Source: Abelmoschus esculentus
Taxonomy: Eukaryota > Streptophyta > Magnoliopsida > Malvales > Malvaceae
DNA: 64,000 bases
Direction: 5' to 3'
Assembly (NCBI GenBank): GCA_035048815.1
Contig: JAUCBN010000017.1
Coordinates: 10,474,936-10,538,935, forward strand
Of the stretch, positions 1 through 10,574 are shown one piece after another. Positions within the stretch are counted from its first letter, which is position 1; each line of letters begins with the position of its first letter. Position numbers and translations under genes: made by a program. Under the pieces are notes generated by a model. It made no database searches. It saw nothing but the letters and a program-made list of their open reading frames with translations, and was not told the DNA's origin.

Positions 1-837
1 TTGCATCGGATGAGGAAGAAATTTTGGAAGAATCCGAGAAAGAGGAGAAGAATTCACCCCTGTAGTTGAAGGACAACTTATGGTTGTTAAAAGGCTTTTA
101 AGTACCCAAATGCCAGAAGAAGAGGAGCAACGAGAGAACATATTTAACACTAGGTGTTATATTAACAACAAAGTGTGTTTTATGATAATCGATGGTGGAA
201 GCTGCACCAACGTGACCAACACTCTTATGGTGGATAAACTCGGCCTCAAAACTTTAAAGCATCCAGCCCCATATAAACTCCAATGGCTCAATGATTCGGG
301 GGAATTAAAGATCACCAAACAGGTTCTTGTCCCTTTCACTATTGGTTCATATAAGGATGAGGTTTTATGTGACGTAGTTCCTATGCACGCAAGTCACATT
401 TTACTAGGGAGGCCATCGCAATATGATCGAAGAACGATGCATGATTGTTACACCAATCAGTTCATCTTCAGCATGGAGGCAAGAAGATAGTGCTAGCACC
501 TATGACGCCAAAACAAGTGCAAAGTGACAAGATTTTGATGAAACAATGTGTGGAGGCTTTGAAACAAGAGAAGATCCAAACCAAGCTTAAAGAAGGAAGA
601 CCTAAGGAAGAAAAAGCATCCGGCAGCATCAAGTTGATTAGGGAATGTCTTTGAGACATCCCATGATCACTTTTGAACTTTCTAACCCAAAAGAAGCCAA
701 AAAGTTCCGATCTTCTTTTCAAAAAATAAGGCGTTAGAAGGCCATGCACGGAAAAACCATGTTATTCCCATTCCTAAGGGAGATTCCAACACTAAGGGGT
801 TCGATTTAAGGACAAATCGCCCAAAAGAAGGAGGGGA
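1..837 (+). pseudogene. Ty3/gypsy gag tail and aspartic protease remnant (element A1)
   Basis: This is the internal part of a non-autonomous gypsy element whose left part lies outside the window. An acidic gag/linker tract (about 1-75) leads into a protease-like domain, open at 80-490. It carries the active-site motif IDGGSCTNV, with D-G-G in place of the usual D-S/T-G, as is common in plant gypsy proteases, followed by LMVDKLGL and [10 protein letters not shown] frameshift near 480 moves the continuing reading (KIVLAPMTPKQVQSDKILMK) into another frame, closed by a stop at 652-654. No reverse transcriptase, RNase H or integrase follows. The sequence passes directly to a short polyprotein tail (FDLRTNRPKEGG, broken by stops) and the polypurine tract. 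The same arrangement recurs at 62937-63609. Protease assignment is secure; activity is unlikely. Confidence 0.85.
823..837 (+). other. Polypurine tract of gypsy element A1
   Basis: A run of purines ending in gagggga lies directly before the LTR terminus TG at 838. This is the expected plus-strand priming site for a Ty3/gypsy element. It overlaps the coding tail (RPKEGG), as in the other two gypsy elements of the window. Confidence 0.8.
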
Positions 838-1439
838 TGATATGTGCACACCCAACCTTAATTCTGCCTGTACCCTAAGTCACACAAGTCCAATCAGGGA
901 GTTCTACTTAATCCTCTTTATTTATTCAATTCATGTGCTACACTCGCTTTCTATCTCATATTATATACCTATAATGTTTATTTCCTTATATTACTATTGA
1001 TAACTTAGTAATTGGTATTGAACCACAGCTTTATCTAGCTTATATTATGCATTATTAATATTCAACACATGTTTAGTAACACATGTTTAGTACATCTCGA
1101 ATGCACCATTTGAGCTCAAAACAAAGAATCGTTGTTTGAGACACTTACCAGCTTCCGATCAGCACTAAAATGTACCAAACACTCCTAGGCAGCGCAATGA
1201 AGCGGATGCTAGCTTCATTCCAGTCCATGAATCTAGAGTGAGCTCAATTTCCTTCATCTCATTTACATCACTTAAACACCTCTATTTCCTTCCTTAATCA
1301 ACCATCAACATCCCCTACATCATAACCCCTTCTTGAATCATCCTAATCTTATTTCTAGCATCTTTTAACAATCTTTTGTTCAGGAAACAAGCGTGATACA
1401 AGGCATGCTTGCATTCTAAGGTCCGTGCAATCAAAGCTT
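838..1439 (+). mobile_element. LTR-A1, internally deleted, 3' LTR of element A1
   Basis: Starts with the terminal TGATATGTGCAC shared with 39434 and, with one mutation, 63610. It matches LTR-A to about 1240, then jumps to the 3' part of the LTR (ttaaacacctctatttcc), so roughly 900 bp seen in 51601-53187 is missing. The last ~35 bp of the LTR (ending gagcatatca in other copies) is also missing; satellite begins at about 1440 after caatcaaagctt. Confidence 0.8.
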
Positions 1440-2151
1440 GGGTATTTCATCATGATATACGCTCTGAGAAAGGGACCATTCATTATGACATGTACTCGAA
1501 GAGAGAGGTCATTTATCTTGATATATGCTCAAAGAGAGGGGTCGTCTATCACGGCATACGCACAAAGTGAGGGACCGTTCATTATAACATGCTCTCGAAG
1601 AGAGGGGTCATTCACCGCGACATACGCTGAAAGAGAGGGGTCTTCCATCACGGTATACGCTCTGAGAAAGGGACTGTTCATTATGACATACACTCGAAGA
1701 GAGGACTCATTCATCGTGACATACACTCAAAGAGAATGGACATCCATCACGGTGTACGCTCTAAGAAAGGGACTATTTGTTATGACATGCACTCGAAGAC
1801 AGGGGTAATTCATTGCGACATACGCTCAAAGAGAGTAGTTGTCTGTCACGGTATACGCTCAAAGAGAGCGACTGTTCACCAAGACATGCACATAGGGGTC
1901 ATTCATCGGGATTATGCTCAATGAGAGGGGTTGTTCATCACGCCATGCGCTTAAAGAGAGAGACCATTCATTATGACATACGCTTGAAGAGAGGTGTCAT
2001 TCACCGCAACAGAGGCTCAGAGAGAGGGTCGTCCATCACGGTATACGCTCTAAGAAAGGGACCGTGCATTATGACATGCACTCGAAGAGAGGGGTCTTTC
2101 ATCGCAATGTACGCTCAAAGAGAGGGGTCATCGATCACTGTATACGCTCAA
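1440..2151 (+). repeat. 33-bp satellite array S1
   Basis: Tandem 33-bp monomers share the head cgctcaaagagaggg and end in one of three tails: type A ccgttcattatgacatg, type B tcattcatcgcgacata, type C tcgtccatcacggtata. The usual order A-B-C gives a 99-bp trimer. A common A variant starts cgctctaagaaaggg. Open reading frames inside (for example 1425-1808) translate to 11-residue repeats. The right end has the same monomer succession as the ends of S4 and S9, including the unusual ctatttgttatgaca unit near 1768. Confidence 0.97.
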
Positions 2152-2260
2152 TGATATGATCACAACCAACAATGAATCAGAAGAATTTCCTATTGGACCA
2201 ATGACTTGTGCTAAAACCCAGAAATTCCAAGAGGCCATGGGAAATCTATTTATTCAAGGC
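2152..2260 (+). mobile_element. LTR-B1, 5' stub
   Basis: Begins with the LTR terminus TGATATGATCACAACC directly after satellite gctcaa. About 110 bp matches the start of LTR-B at 35636, including the polyprotein tail coding (GPMTRAK-like, here FPIGPMTCAKTQKF). It breaks off at about 2260, where LINE sequence starts. Confidence 0.85.
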
Positions 2261-2549
2261 TATTAGAATTGTTGGGCTTATAACCTGGAAGTCTCTTCTC
2301 GGATTAGAGAGATTTGGTCTAACCCATCCAGCACGAAAATTGTTAAACTTCATGAAATTGGTAGTTTTCTAGAATTTTGGCAAACAAACTAACGTATCAA
2401 GTCATATGAACGTATTAACTAGTTAACCGACTTTACAAATATGTGCCTCAAGCGAAAACTTTTAGATACTGATATCAATAATTTTATATCTACCAAAAAC
2501 GAGCTTGATAGCCTGCTTAAAGCGAAAGAAATCTATTGGGCACAACGCG
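2261..2549 (+). pseudogene. LINE L-A, segment between endonuclease and RT (left part)
   Basis: Matches 38773-39065 of LINE L-B, the stretch of ORF2 between endonuclease and reverse transcriptase (reading around ENCWADNPEVS in L-B). Stops interrupt it here. It is cut at 2549 by LTR-D, and the LINE resumes at 3990 with the tgacaaaaatacttcc segment. The left edge is fused to LTR-B1 at about 2260 with a few bases of similarity. Confidence 0.8.
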
Positions 2550-3989
2550 TGATGTGAGCACATCATGTCAAGTTCAACAGGTTGATTCGGAGGTCTTACC
2601 ATCAGGACCTATCACACATTCTAAGGCAAAGAAATACAGGGAAGCTCTTTTCCTTACTTGTGCTAACATTTCAGATTCATTTGAGAATGTTCATGCCTTA
2701 GAATATATTGTTTATAATGTGTTGCATGCTGATATGTGACATATTTAGGTATATATATTAGTATGTGTGTTTACTTATGTATATACTATGTTAATTATGT
2801 TTGCATTTGGTTTTAAGTGTGTTTGTGTGGTTAAAATAAGACTACAAGGCTTTTTAGATGTGTTTGCCTTGTTCTAATATAGGTACTTAGGAGAACCTTA
2901 GCTCAAGTGGGCATACTCAGCTCATCTCCAGCTCAGGAGAGCGTATGCAGTTCAATACCAGCTCAAGTGGATTATATTCAGCTCAGAAGAAGTTCAATGG
3001 TGTGCACGCAGCTCACCTTAGCTCGGGGCAGCTCAGAGGCTTAGCTCCCAGCTCCATTTAGCTCCTAACACTCTTAGCTAGTTCGTTTTAGCTCATCTAC
3101 ATTTCCAGCTCAACTCAACTCAAGTTGAAGTGACCTACAGCAGCTGAAACCTATCGTACACGAAGAGCAGGTGTCCTACGCATTTGCCATGCATGTGGGG
3201 ACCACATAGCACCCTTTTCCACAAGTTTGGGCGTCCAAAAGCAAGCAAGCCAAACAAGGCCCTTGCTTTGAAGACCAATCAGAAACATTGGATAAGAATG
3301 AGTGTTTTCTTATTCAAATTCAAACATTAAACACATGTTTAATGTGTTTTAAGTGCCAAAACATGTGGCTAAGGATATTAGGAGCCTAGGAGAAGTTATT
3401 TGAGCATTTAAATTTTAATTTTCGTTTGAATTAAGACCATAAATTCAAATTTGGCCAACTTCTCCTTTATTCTTATATATTTACTTAATTTTGTAATGAT
3501 AAGGTTAGACATTTTATGAATAAAATCACTTGTGAGATTTTCTCTCAATTTCAGTTCTTCATTGAACTTTTCTTAACAAATTCAGACTTTGTTTGAGTGT
3601 GTCAAATCCTTGATACTTCGGGTTCCTAGATCGCTATCTAGAGGGTCAAAGTCCGTTGATGAAGAACGTATTCGATTCGGGTCCGCTCAGTATATTGTTC
3701 GGGTTCTTTCGAGTTCAACGTCGTTGTTATTTTCCAACAACTTAAACATCCAATTCTTCCATTTTGGACATTTTAATGCTGCCATGAAAGCTCTTGGAGC
3801 ATTTCATCTTCATTAACCTCCAGAAACTGCCAGAATTCCTTCATCCCTTTTCTTTCTTTGTTTTCTTATCGTTTTAACATCATTCTAACATCCATAATGT
3901 TGTGTTTATTGCAGAGACTTGCTTTCTATTATCCTAGATCCGTTTCAAACAAGGATCGTTGTTTTTGAAGCAACGATTCCCCAATATCA
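2550..3989 (+). mobile_element. LTR-D, solo LTR inserted in LINE L-A
   Basis: About 1440 bp beginning TGATGTGAGCAC and ending ATATCA, splitting the LINE. The first ~190 bp is open (2536-2739) and encodes a gypsy polyprotein tail (PSGPITHSKAKKYREALF), as in LTR-B, so the pol gene of this family also ran into its LTR. A region dense in agctca words lies at 2895-3120, and an AT-rich stretch with ttatatattt near 3475 is a possible promoter. No internal domain or partner LTR is present. I see no clear 5-bp target duplication (left flank acgcg, right flank taccg), so loss by recombination or repair is possible. Confidence 0.7.
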
Positions 3990-5485
3990 TACCGCACAAC
4001 CTGGCTAGAATATGATGACAAAAATACTTCCTTTTTCCATGCAAGAGCAAACAATCACCGACGAAAATACCATATTTCTGGGCTTTTCAACAATGAGAAC
4101 ATTTGGAAAACGCACACGAAAGACATCATGGCTACTACCATTGATTACTTCCAGACTATCTTCTCATCCTCTTCTCCTACTATTGCATCTTCCATTTTGG
4201 ACAACATTCCAAATATTGTTACTGAGACCATGAACAATGACCTTAATAAGGAATTCACAGCAGAAGAAATTGCCACTGCTTTTCACGATATTGATCCGAG
4301 GAAAGCCCCAAGAGTTTACAGATTTCCAAGTGATTTCTTTAGGAAACATTGGGATATCCTTGGCCAGGACTTTATAAACCTTTGCCTCAGACTCCTAAGT
4401 GGGTCTGTTCGCATGGAAGAGATCAATCGTACTATCATCGTTCTTATACCCAAAATTAATGATCCCACAACAATGCAACATCTCAGACCTATTAGCCTAT
4501 GCATAGTTATCTATAAGACTGTTGCCAAAGTGGTTGTTAATCGTTTGAAATCTATCATCCCTTTATGTATAGGTGGTAATCAAGTTGCCTTTGTTCAAGG
4601 TAGGAACATTACCGACAATATTCTCATTGCCCATGAGCTTATCCACACTTTAAATACTAACGAGACCTCCCTTGCCAAAGGTGCTAGTTTAAAACGGGAC
4701 ATGGAGAAAGCTTTCGACAGTGTCGAATGGTCTTTTCTACAACAAATTAAGCTCCATCTAGGTTTTAATGACAAATGGGTTTCCCTTATCATGAATTGTC
4801 TCTTCTGTGTCTTTTCAAGTATGTGTCAATGATTCTCTTTCACAACCTTTTAAACCTCAGAGAGGGCTTCGACCAGGAGATCCCCTTTCACCTTTCTTGT
4901 TTCTTTTCTGTACTCAAGGTATTTCAGCATTGCTCAATGCTGAGAAAGTTATTGGCAATCTCCCTGGCCTTTGTGCTAGTAGGAACGACCCCCGTATAAA
5001 TCACCTCCTCATTGCTGACTGTGTGGTATTCGTTAAGAATACAACTACAGAAGCCAACACCTCAAGGACATTTTGCATTTTATGCCATTTCGTCTGGTCA
5101 AATGGTGAATTTTGAAAAATCAACTATATATTTCTCAGGTAAAACATCTACATTCCTTCGATCAGAAATCAATAACATCCTTAATGTAAGAGAAGTCGAT
5201 GACCCTGGTATTTATTTAGGGGTTCCAGTCCTCATTGAGAAGAATAAGACAACAAATTTGGGTTTTACCAGAGACAAAATGAATGCTTGTCTTAGCAAAT
5301 GGGATAAGCACTTTCTCTCCTTTAGCGATAGAGAAATTTTCATCAAATCTGTCGTACAATCAATTCCACAATATGTTACGTCTTGTTACCTTCTACTCCA
5401 AAACATTATCGATGATATGACTACTTCGATACGCCGTTACTGGTGGTCGGGTAAAGCCGATAAACGTGAATGGCATATGCTTTAG
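3990..5485 (+). pseudogene. LINE L-A reverse transcriptase region of ORF2
   Basis: Non-LTR (L1-clade) reverse transcriptase, which would copy LINE RNA at a nicked target. After the HARANN-type linker (frameshifted, 4012-4128), 4128-4832 is open and shows the L1 blocks LIPKINDPTTMQHLRPISL, VNRLKSI, FVQGRNITDNILIAHEL and KRDMEKAFDSVEW. The frame is then lost and continues at 4807-5115 (LRPGDPLSPFLF) and 5012-5485 (NILNVREVDDPGIYLGVP). The catalytic FADD box is destroyed: at 5011-5022 it reads IADC, one Asp codon being lost compared with L-D. Copies L-C and L-D share this sequence with different lesions. Confidence 0.9.
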
Positions 5486-6945
5486 TGGGACACTATCTAT
5501 CTACCGAAAGCAGACATAGGTATAGGATTTCGCGATCTTCACCATTTCAACATTACGTTACTTGGTAAACAAATTTGGAGATTAATTTATGAGCCTGATA
5601 ATCTTCTTAGTCAGGTCTACAAGTGCAAATATTATCCATCGGGTTCTGTGCTCGAATCCGATTCCACTCGAAGATCTTCCTTTGCTTGGAAAGGTCTTAG
5701 TATAGCTATTTCTAAACTTGGAAATGGCTTCTTTAAACGACCAGGTATGTCAAGTCAGATACAGATCCACTTCGACAATTGGGGAAGACCTAAGCCTTTA
5801 CACCTTTATGGCGATAATGAAGTGAATGAGGAAGTCCCTCTTCGAGCAGGATTTTTTTATGATGTCTAATCTACCCCGACGGGATGAATCCAAGGCGAGA
5901 GATTACTTCTCTCACAAAGATGCTAACACAATCCTTAATGTACCAATCATTAATGATACGAAAGATACTATCCTTTGGGATCATCATGACTCTGGCATCT
6001 ATACGGTGCGTTTTGGTTATCAATTCCTCCAACTATAACTAGGGCCGGTTGCCTACGTTGCCTACGTTGCCTAAGGTTCGTTCCTTTGGATGGCGATTAA
6101 GCCATTATGCCCTACCGCTGGCCACAAAATCCTCCAAGCAAATCTCGGTACTGGGGTTTGCCCAATTTATAATACGGATATTGAAACTACCCTTCATGCT
6201 TTAAAGGATTGTCCTAGTGCCATGGAAGCTCTCCGTTTGGTAGGGTTTTGAGGCCGTATTTTCTCTAATACTTAAATCTCCCCCCACCAGTGGCTTTCTG
6301 AAATAGCTGGTTTTCTCTCATTGCACCAATTCTCCTTCCTGATAACAATTCTATGGAATTTATGGAATCGTCGTAATGACTTTGTCCATAACAACCATCT
6401 CCAACCACCATGGTTAACTGTATTTAACGCACGAAAACTCTTTGACAATTATACATCAGTCAATGATGCTCTCCATCTAAGATCCCGACTAGCTGAGCCA
6501 ACCTTCGCTTAGGCTAGATGGACAAAACTGGACCACGGTTTTGTTAAGGTTAATACGGATGGCGCCTTCTACCCAATTTTAAAGGGAGATGCTGTAGGTG
6601 TCATCGCTCGGGATTCTTCAGGCTTTGTCCTTGGTGGATGCTCTATGCCCCTGGCCTTCTTCCAAATCCAGCTTCAGCTGAAGCTCTTGCATTTTGGAGT
6701 GACTTAACAACACCCATCATCATGATCTTTCCACGGTGCAACCTTTATTGTCTCGAATTCGTTCTACTCTTGGTGCTTTGCATGATTGTAAGATTTGTTA
6801 TTTACCTAGAGAAGCAAATGTTGTAGCTCATGTCCTTGCTTCTAGAGCTTTGCGTTCTTTTCTTTCTTTCTCTTTTGGATGTAACTTTCCCGATTTTATT
6901 CGGGCTTCTGTAAACTCAGAGAGGTTCTCCTCTTCTTCTCAATAA
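5486..6945 (+). pseudogene. LINE L-A ORF2 C-terminus: zinc-binding and RNase H domains
   Basis: Continues ORF2 through a thumb/connection region (5648-5869, 5826-6038), a zf-RVT-like zinc region at 6140-6240 (first pair altered, CPIYN instead of CPICN) and a plant LINE RNase H domain (6540-6945: VKVNTDGAF, then PREANVVAHVLASRAL). Two deletions are visible against L-D. About 40 bp is missing near 6045, leaving repeated ttgcctacg. About 93 bp is missing near 6703 between lttggag and ttaacaaca, removing the ETDS catalytic motif of RNase H. Stops and frameshifts occur throughout. Confidence 0.85.
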
Positions 6946-7041
6946 AAACTTGAATACTCTTTTCCCCATAGGGGCCAACTCACCTCCCGAGGTGACTGGC
7001 TATAAGGGTTTTTTAATGAAGCCCTTTCTTTCAAAAAAAAA
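6946..7041 (+). mobile_element. LINE L-A 3' UTR and poly(A) tail
   Basis: The short 3' UTR (ggggccaactcacc, gaggtgactggctata) ends in ctttctttc followed by nine A residues at 7033-7041. This marks the LINE 3' end. The same end occurs at 48434 and 59372, each time followed by the same satellite flank. Confidence 0.85.
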
Positions 7042-9081
7042 TCAAACGTATTCTCTAATACGCTCTCAGAAAGGGACCGTACATTATGACATTAACTCGA
7101 AGAGAGGGGTCATTTATCGCGACATAGGCTTAAAGAGAGGAGTCGTCTATCACGGTATACTCTCAAAGATAAGGACATTTCATTATGACATACGCTCGAA
7201 GAGAGGGGTCATTAATCATGGTATACACTCTAAGAAAGGGACCGTTCATTATGACATGCACTCGAAGAGAGGTATCATTCATCGAGTCATATGCTCAAAC
7301 AAAAGGGTCGTCCTTCATAGTATACGCTTAAAGAGAGGGATCGTTCATTATGACATGCACTCAAAGATAAGGTTCATTCATTGCGACATACGCTCAAAGA
7401 GAGGGGTCATCTATCATGACACCCGCTCACAAAGAGGGACCATTCATTATGACTTATGCTCGGAGAGAGGGGTCATTCACCAAGACATACGCTGAAAGAG
7501 AGGGGTCATCCATCACGGTATATGCTCTAAGAAAGGGACCGTCCATTATGACATACACTCGAAGAGAGGGCTCATTCTTTGCGACATACGCTCAAAGAGA
7601 TGGGTCATCGATGACATTATACGCTCAAAGAGAGGGACCGTTCATTATGACATGCACTCGAAGAGAGGGGTTACTCATCGCGACATACGCTCAAAGAGAG
7701 TGGTCGTCCATCATGGTATATGCTAATAGAGAGGGACCGCTCAGCATGACATTCACTCGAAGAGAGGGGTCATTCATCGCGGCATACGCTCAAGGAGAGG
7801 GGTCATCCATCACGATATACCTCAAAGAGTGGGACCGTTCACCATGAGATGCACCTGAAGAGATAGGTCAAAGAAATGGGTCATAGGCCATCGTATACGC
7901 TCTATGAGAAGGACCGTTCATTATGATATGAACTCGAAGAGAGGGATTATTCATCGCGACAAATGCTTAAAGAGGGGTTGTCCATCACGGTATACACTCA
8001 AAGAGAGGGACCGTTTATTATGATATATACTTGAAGAGAGGGATCATTCATCGCGAGATATGCTCAAAGTGACTGGTCGTCCATCACGGTATACGCTCAA
8101 ATAGGGGAAATTCTCCTTGTCACGCACTCGAGGAGAGGGGTCATTCATCGCAACATACACTGAAATCAAGGGGTCGCCCATCAAGGTATACGCTCAAAGA
8201 GAGGGACCATTCATTATGAAATATGCTCGAAGAGAGGGGTCATTCATCGCAATATACGCTCAAAGAGAGGGGTCGTCCATCACGGTATACGCTCGAAGAG
8301 AGGGGTCATTCATCGCGACATATGCTTAAAAAGAGGGGTCGTCTGTCATGGTATAATCTCAAAGAGAGGGATTGTTTATTATAAAATGCACTTGAAGAGT
8401 GAGGTCATTCATCGCGCCATACGCACAACTAGAGGGATCGTCCATTACAATATTCGCTCAAAGGGAGGGATCGTTCATTATGACATACGCTTGAAGAGAT
8501 CTTTGCTTCAAAAGGACATACACTCAAAGAGTGGGGTCAGCCATCAAGGTATACGCTCTAAGAAAGGGATGTTTTTTATAACATAACCTCGAAGAGAGGG
8601 GTCATTCATTGCAACATACGTTTAAAGAGAGGAATTGTCCATCACGGTATACGCTCAAAGAGAGGGACCATTCACCATGACATGCACTCAAAGAGAGGGG
8701 TCATTCATCGTGACATACGTTCAAAGAGAGGGGTCGAGCATCATTGCATACGCTCAAAGAGAGGAATCGTTCATTATGACATACGCTTGAAGAGAGAGGT
8801 CATTCACCGCGACGTACGCTCAAAGAGTGGGGTCGTCCAGCACGGAATACAGTCAAAGAAAGGGATCGTATATTTTGACATGCACTCGAAGTGAGGGATC
8901 ATTCATTGCGACATACGCTCAAAGAGAGGGACCGTTCACCATGACATGCACTCGAAGAGAGGGGTCATTCATCCCAACATACGCTCAAAGAGAGGGGTCA
9001 TCGATCACGGTATTAGCACAAATATAAAAACCGTTCATTATGACTTGCACTCGAAGAGAGGGGTCATTTATCATGACGTAC
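7042..9081 (+). repeat. 33-bp satellite array S2
   Basis: Begins with a transition tattctctaatacgctctc that also follows the LINE tails at 48434 and 59372, then regular monomers to 9081. Includes an unusual element with cacccgctcac (near 7420) that recurs in S4 at 21110 and 22010-22270. The right end is the insertion point of a solo LTR-C. Confidence 0.96.
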
Positions 9082-10574
9082 TGATGTGTTCACATTTCTG
9101 CTCATTTATATCATACTTTCATGCTTCATTTCACGCATGGGATCAAAGGGGAGTTAACTTACTGATGCTAGTATTTATTACTTTTATATACTTTATAGTA
9201 AGATACTTAAGAGTTATATTAATTAGGCTATAAACATGAATAGTCATTATAACCACATTATTAAGTTTTAGCTTAGATCTAAATTTATATTAAGTTATTT
9301 TAAGTATTGTCATTATTTCCATTATTATGTTTTCTTCATAGGATTTACATACTATTCAAGGAGTAAGTATTAGCTCGGTGTCAGCTCAATTAGCTCAGAA
9401 GAAGCTAAACGAAAGGCAATGCTAGAAACACAAGGAGCCAACTTCAGAATAGCTTGAAAATGCATGGAACACTCCCACAGTACTTAAAGAACTCAAGACT
9501 AGCTTCATGTCAGCTCACAAATCCCATATAAGCTCAAATGAAGCATAATTCAAAATGAGGTCTTAGGAGACTCGGATCAGCTCCAAAACACTCCTAGCAC
9601 TTGAAGAGAGTATAGGGAAGCTAACGAACTAACTCACTTTGCTAAAGGCATCTCAGATTAGCTTATTTTAGCTTCAAACTTTAGCTATGTCTTTCAGCTA
9701 GATAACTCAGTTCAATTCAGCTCACTTTCAGCTCGATTAACTCACCTCAACTCTAGCTATCACTCCCAGCTCAACACACAAAGGTCGCATACCCTTCACC
9801 AAGCATCATGTCCGTCCATTATCCACATTGGGCACCAAGATCATGGAGGGAATGGAAATGGGCGCCAAAACAAAGAGATAACACTTTTCATTGGACAGAT
9901 TCATGATGGTCAACTTGTTTCCCATTTTAGAGAAGGATACAAGCATAACTAGGGTTTGGACCCTATCTCTTATCTTTCGAACACATGTTGAATCGCATCA
10001 ATCCGATATCGGGAGCTCGAGATATGGCTAAATTATTGAAGATTGTGCAGGCTGGACCAAGAAGTTACATCTTTTCGAATAGATTTGGAGGGGGACGCCA
10101 TTCAAATAAATGGTTATCCTAATAATTAAAGGAAATTCCGGCCAAACCTCTTAGAAAACTATAAATAGGACTAAAATTCATTTGTAAATCACATCTTTGA
10201 TCAATACAAATATTCCTTTGTGAGTTTACTCTCAAACTTGTTCTTTTTAGAACTAAATCGACTTATCAAATCTATTATATAGGTTTGTTGCATCTTCTAT
10301 CTTTTCAATCCATACTTAAGATTCTAGGAACTTATTTCCTAAGGGTCTAAGTCCTATACCACTGTCAAAGCATACTATAAGTTGGGTTTTTTCTTTCATA
10401 GCATAAGTTCTATTTTTGTTACCTTTGAATACTATTTCTTTAACACCTTATATACATTCCATCCTATCCATTTCATTAATCACTATAGCCGACTTATCAA
10501 GGCTTGATTGCAATCATGGTCGGGAATATCAAAGCTTCTCTCCACAACAACAATTGGAGAGTTGGAGCGTATCA
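9082..10574 (+). mobile_element. LTR-C1, solo LTR inside the satellite
   Basis: A 1493-bp LTR with both termini (TGATGTGTTCAC at the left, gcgtatca at the right) and satellite on both sides. The satellite phase is kept across the insertion. The flanking pentamers are cgtac and catgc, matching except for two transitions, so a decayed 5-bp target duplication is likely. It holds an agctca-rich zone (9370-9770) and a TATA box at 10160. There is no internal domain: most simply, LTR-LTR recombination removed it. Confidence 0.8.
10160..10167 (+). promoter_or_regulatory. TATA box of LTR-C1
   Basis: tataaata in an otherwise mixed context, about 415 bp from the LTR 3' end, at the same place as in other LTR-C and LTR-B copies. 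A likely U3/R boundary promoter of the retroelement. Confidence 0.6.

Noticed and set aside
3589..3816. 75-codon ORF inside LTR-D as a small gene
   Set aside because: Lies in the probable transcribed 3' part of an LTR, with no recognisable domain and no independent support.
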